From contig JAAYDF010000029.1 of NCBI GenBank assembly GCA_012729395.1, forward strand, positions 1-62,352: a stretch of DNA of 62,352 bases, read 5' to 3'. Each line of letters opens with the position of its first letter. Within the stretch, counting starts at the first letter, position 1. The position numbers and the translations under genes are program-made. This DNA is from Phycisphaerae bacterium. Its GTDB lineage: Bacteria; Planctomycetota; Phycisphaerae; UBA1845; PWPN01. The notes beneath the pieces were generated by a model. The model was not told the DNA's origin. It was given only the letters and a program-made list of their open reading frames with translations, and did not search any database. Below, in pieces: positions 60,852 through 62,352 of this stretch.

Positions 60852-61580
60852 ATGGAGAAGCCACCGAACCTACCCGACACGTCACCTGTCGCCAGTCGGA
60901 TCGACTTCGACGTGCCCTGCCCCGAATGCCGGTACAACCTGCGCGGACTGACCGTACCCCGCTGCCCGGAATGCGGCGAGGAGTTTGACTGGGACGAGAT
61001 CACGACACTCCCGCACAAGAACCCAAGAATGCACGAAGGCACATGGGATGCGATTGTCGTGGCCGGGCTTATCGTGCTGGTGCTGATGATGATACTGGCT
61101 CTGGCCTTGATTTCTGGCGAGCTCTACCTGGAGTCGATTCTCCTCCCCTTCGTGATCTGCGCCCCTTTCGCGGTGATCTGCCTGCTCGCGGCCGTCCAGG
61201 CGGGTGTGGAGATCGGCTTTGCCTCGCTGGCGATCGGGGCTCCGACGTGGAGGCGGTTCCGTGCCTGGTGGGAAGGCGTGCTCATCGGTTACGGGGCGTG
61301 TTCACTGGTTGCCTGGCCATGGGGAGGCTGTCTCCATGCTCCCACGAAGGTCGCGTACGCGATTCAGTTCTCCGGGCATCCGGTATGGCGAATGTGGCCG
61401 CTGTTCGTGAGCACCGGCCTTGCCGTTCTCGTTGTGCAGTGGTGGGTGGTACGGAGAATGACCCGGCGATGGGGCGACCCGATACCGGACCGGCGGTTGT
61501 GGCTCGGCTGTCTGCTGGCCAAACTGGTTACGGCCGTGGCGTGGGTCACGATCGCAGCAGGTTTCCTTCGAGTCAGGTAA
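60852..61580 (+). CDS. Zinc-ribbon membrane protein of unknown function
   Basis: The start at 60852 gives 242 residues. A zinc ribbon (CPECRYNLRGLTVPRCPECG) lies at about 23-42. A linker leads to roughly five hydrophobic helices, including IVVAGLIVLVLMMILALAL and ICAPFAVICLLAAVQAGVEI. Zinc-ribbon-plus-membrane proteins of this kind are abundant in planctomycetes and have no assigned function. The C-terminal helix pair ends at the last residues. It may bind RNA or protein at the membrane; nothing in the sequence settles it. Confidence 0.7.
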   Translation: MEKPPNLPDTSPVASRIDFDVPCPECRYNLRGLTVPRCPECGEEFDWDEITTLPHKNPRMHEGTWDAIVVAGLIVLVLMMILALALISGELYLESILLPFVICAPFAVICLLAAVQAGVEIGFASLAIGAPTWRRFRAWWEGVLIGYGACSLVAWPWGGCLHAPTKVAYAIQFSGHPVWRMWPLFVSTGLAVLVVQWWVVRRMTRRWGDPIPDRRLWLGCLLAKLVTAVAWVTIAAGFLRVR

Positions 61581-61636
61581 GCGGTTGTCGGCGTTGGAGC
61601 ATTTCTCGACTCAATCCTCGACTTTCATGCAATGGT

Positions 61637-61717
61637 CGCAGCGGCCGCCGCTATGGGCGGGCAGCGAGCTTCGCCCCCAAGAATACGCCGGTCGCCACGG
61701 GGGGCGACCGCTACGAG
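61637..61717 (+). repeat. GC-rich dispersed hairpin repeat
   Basis: GCAGCGGCCGCCGCTATGGG, a variable middle, then CGCCGGTCGCCACGGGGGGC and GACCGCTACGA form a variant of the family at 23479 and 11120/12218. It begins 57 nt after the zinc-ribbon gene. Confidence 0.55.
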
Positions 61718-61758
61718 GAGTCGGAAAGCGAGTTGGCCCTGTCGCAAGCGACAGGGGG

Positions 61759-61866
61759 CGCCGCAAGCGGCACCGCTAAACGGTTTGTGAGCAACACCGC
61801 ATGCGGCACCGCTAAACGGGCTGCAAGCAACGCCGCACGCGACACCGCTCAACGGGATATGTGAGT
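61759..61866 (+). repeat. Three tandem 36-bp repeat units
   Basis: Units start with the palindrome-bearing CCGCAAGCGG (61761), CCGCATGCGG (61797) and CCGCACGCGA (61833), exactly 36 bp apart, each continuing CACCGCTAAACGGG/T. One further unit lies at 60685-60720. The remaining stretch to 62037 shows no gene. Confidence 0.75.
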
Positions 61867-62037
61867 GCCTCCCCCAACGGTCGTGCACCGTGAACACCCC
61901 TTGCCGTACGAAGGTCCGTTAACTCAAGTCGGCGTCATGGTTATCCGACGATTGGGCCAGGATGCCTCCTGCGGTGTGCGCGCGGCCGAGGCTGGTAACG
62001 GTGACCGCGGACGTATCCTCCGCGTTGGGGACAGTTT

Positions 62038-62352
62038 ATGGCCCATGTTTGTCTGGTCAACCCGCCGGGCATCAAAACCACGAGCGGCCTGCAGATGCAC
62101 ACGCCCAACCCGCCGACCGGGCTGGCGTACATCGCAGCAGCGGTTCGGGCGGCGGGGCATCGGGTGACGGTGATCGACGCGACCGGTTCGGCGCTCGATC
62201 AGATCCGCCCCATGGCCGGCCGACCGGACATCCTCGTGCAGGGCCTGACACCCGCACAGATCGCCGCCCAAGTCCCCGCCGACGCCGACGCCCTCGGGCT
62301 GAGCTGCCTTTTCAGTACGTTGTGGCCCATTTCGCGGCAGGTTCTGGAGGCC
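62038..62352 (+). CDS. B12-binding domain protein, probably radical SAM (3' end outside window)
   Basis: From the ATG at 62038 (GGGGA 6 nt upstream) the frame stays open to the window edge, giving the first 105 residues: MAHVCLVNPPG, then GLQMHTPNPPTGLAYIAAAV and GHRVTVIDATG. This is the opening of the cobalamin-binding Rossmann domain that precedes a radical SAM core (NPPG with P-P-x-G-L-A-Y-I-A). The SAM motif itself would lie beyond the window. Such proteins carry out methylations or other radical chemistry. The 5' end is clear; the rest is inferred. Confidence 0.8.
   Translation, partial: MAHVCLVNPPGIKTTSGLQMHTPNPPTGLAYIAAAVRAAGHRVTVIDATGSALDQIRPMAGRPDILVQGLTPAQIAAQVPADADALGLSCLFSTLWPISRQVLEA

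Overview
The window looks like a chromosome segment of a high-GC planctomycete-type bacterium, possibly Phycisphaerae-like. This is inferred from gene content and style, not from a marker gene: many secreted lipoproteins, a DUF4091 protein, a membrane Ser/Thr kinase fused to an SUMF1/FGE-like domain, zinc-ribbon membrane proteins, scattered biosynthetic genes and intergenic regions crowded with short hairpin repeats. Genes are mostly single or in two- to three-gene operons on both strands.

Layout. 1-5135: the end of an XdhC-type gene, a secreted DUF4091 protein, a MobA/MocA-like nucleotidyltransferase and adenine deaminase, which suggests purine catabolism. 5136-7287: a hairpin-repeat pair beside a REP-transposase remnant, then a lower-GC PLD-nuclease-like gene. 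7497-16588 (mostly minus): a repeat protein, a rhamnose-mutarotase-like lipoprotein, a modular secreted protein, a GT9 glycosyltransferase, a complete RAYT (REP-associated transposase) element inside a 228-bp direct repeat, an alcohol dehydrogenase, a DUF5009-type membrane protein and a GT4 glycosyltransferase. 16892-21516: an operon of kinase, lipoprotein and metzincin protease. 21599-36820: trpC, a CPBP protease, glnA, a second metzincin lipoprotein, ruvX, a PhoB/PhoR-like pair, a GNAT, a small self-contained transcription unit, a DUF1460 protein, a laccase-domain protein, another alcohol dehydrogenase and trpA.

37018-47519: carbohydrate genes. These are a Gfo/Idh/MocA oxidoreductase, a GH94-like phosphorylase, an aldo/keto reductase, and an operon of hydroxyacid dehydrogenase, HpcH/HpaI aldolase and sialidase-like protein. 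47856-62352: tRNA-Leu(GAG), a BtuCD/FecCD-type ABC pair, a GAF-HD-GYP protein, a glycogen-binding protein, purB, a PafA-like phosphatase, thiS-thiG, a DinG-type helicase, an S41 peptidase, a zinc-ribbon membrane protein and the start of a B12-binding (probably radical SAM) protein.

The most unusual signal is in the repeats. A dispersed ~24-bp element carries a 12-bp interrupted palindrome (NNAAC-TT-GTTNN) whose two outer base pairs differ between copies in a compensatory way (TC/GA, CG/CG, GC/GC). It forms arrays at several intergenic sites and also lies in frame inside one secreted protein. A second theme is a triple-hairpin module found as inverted pairs, once around an intact RAYT and once beside a decayed one. 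Five genes have a -10 box 7-8 nt before the start codon, suggesting leaderless mRNAs. All functional calls come from reading motifs; no searches were run.
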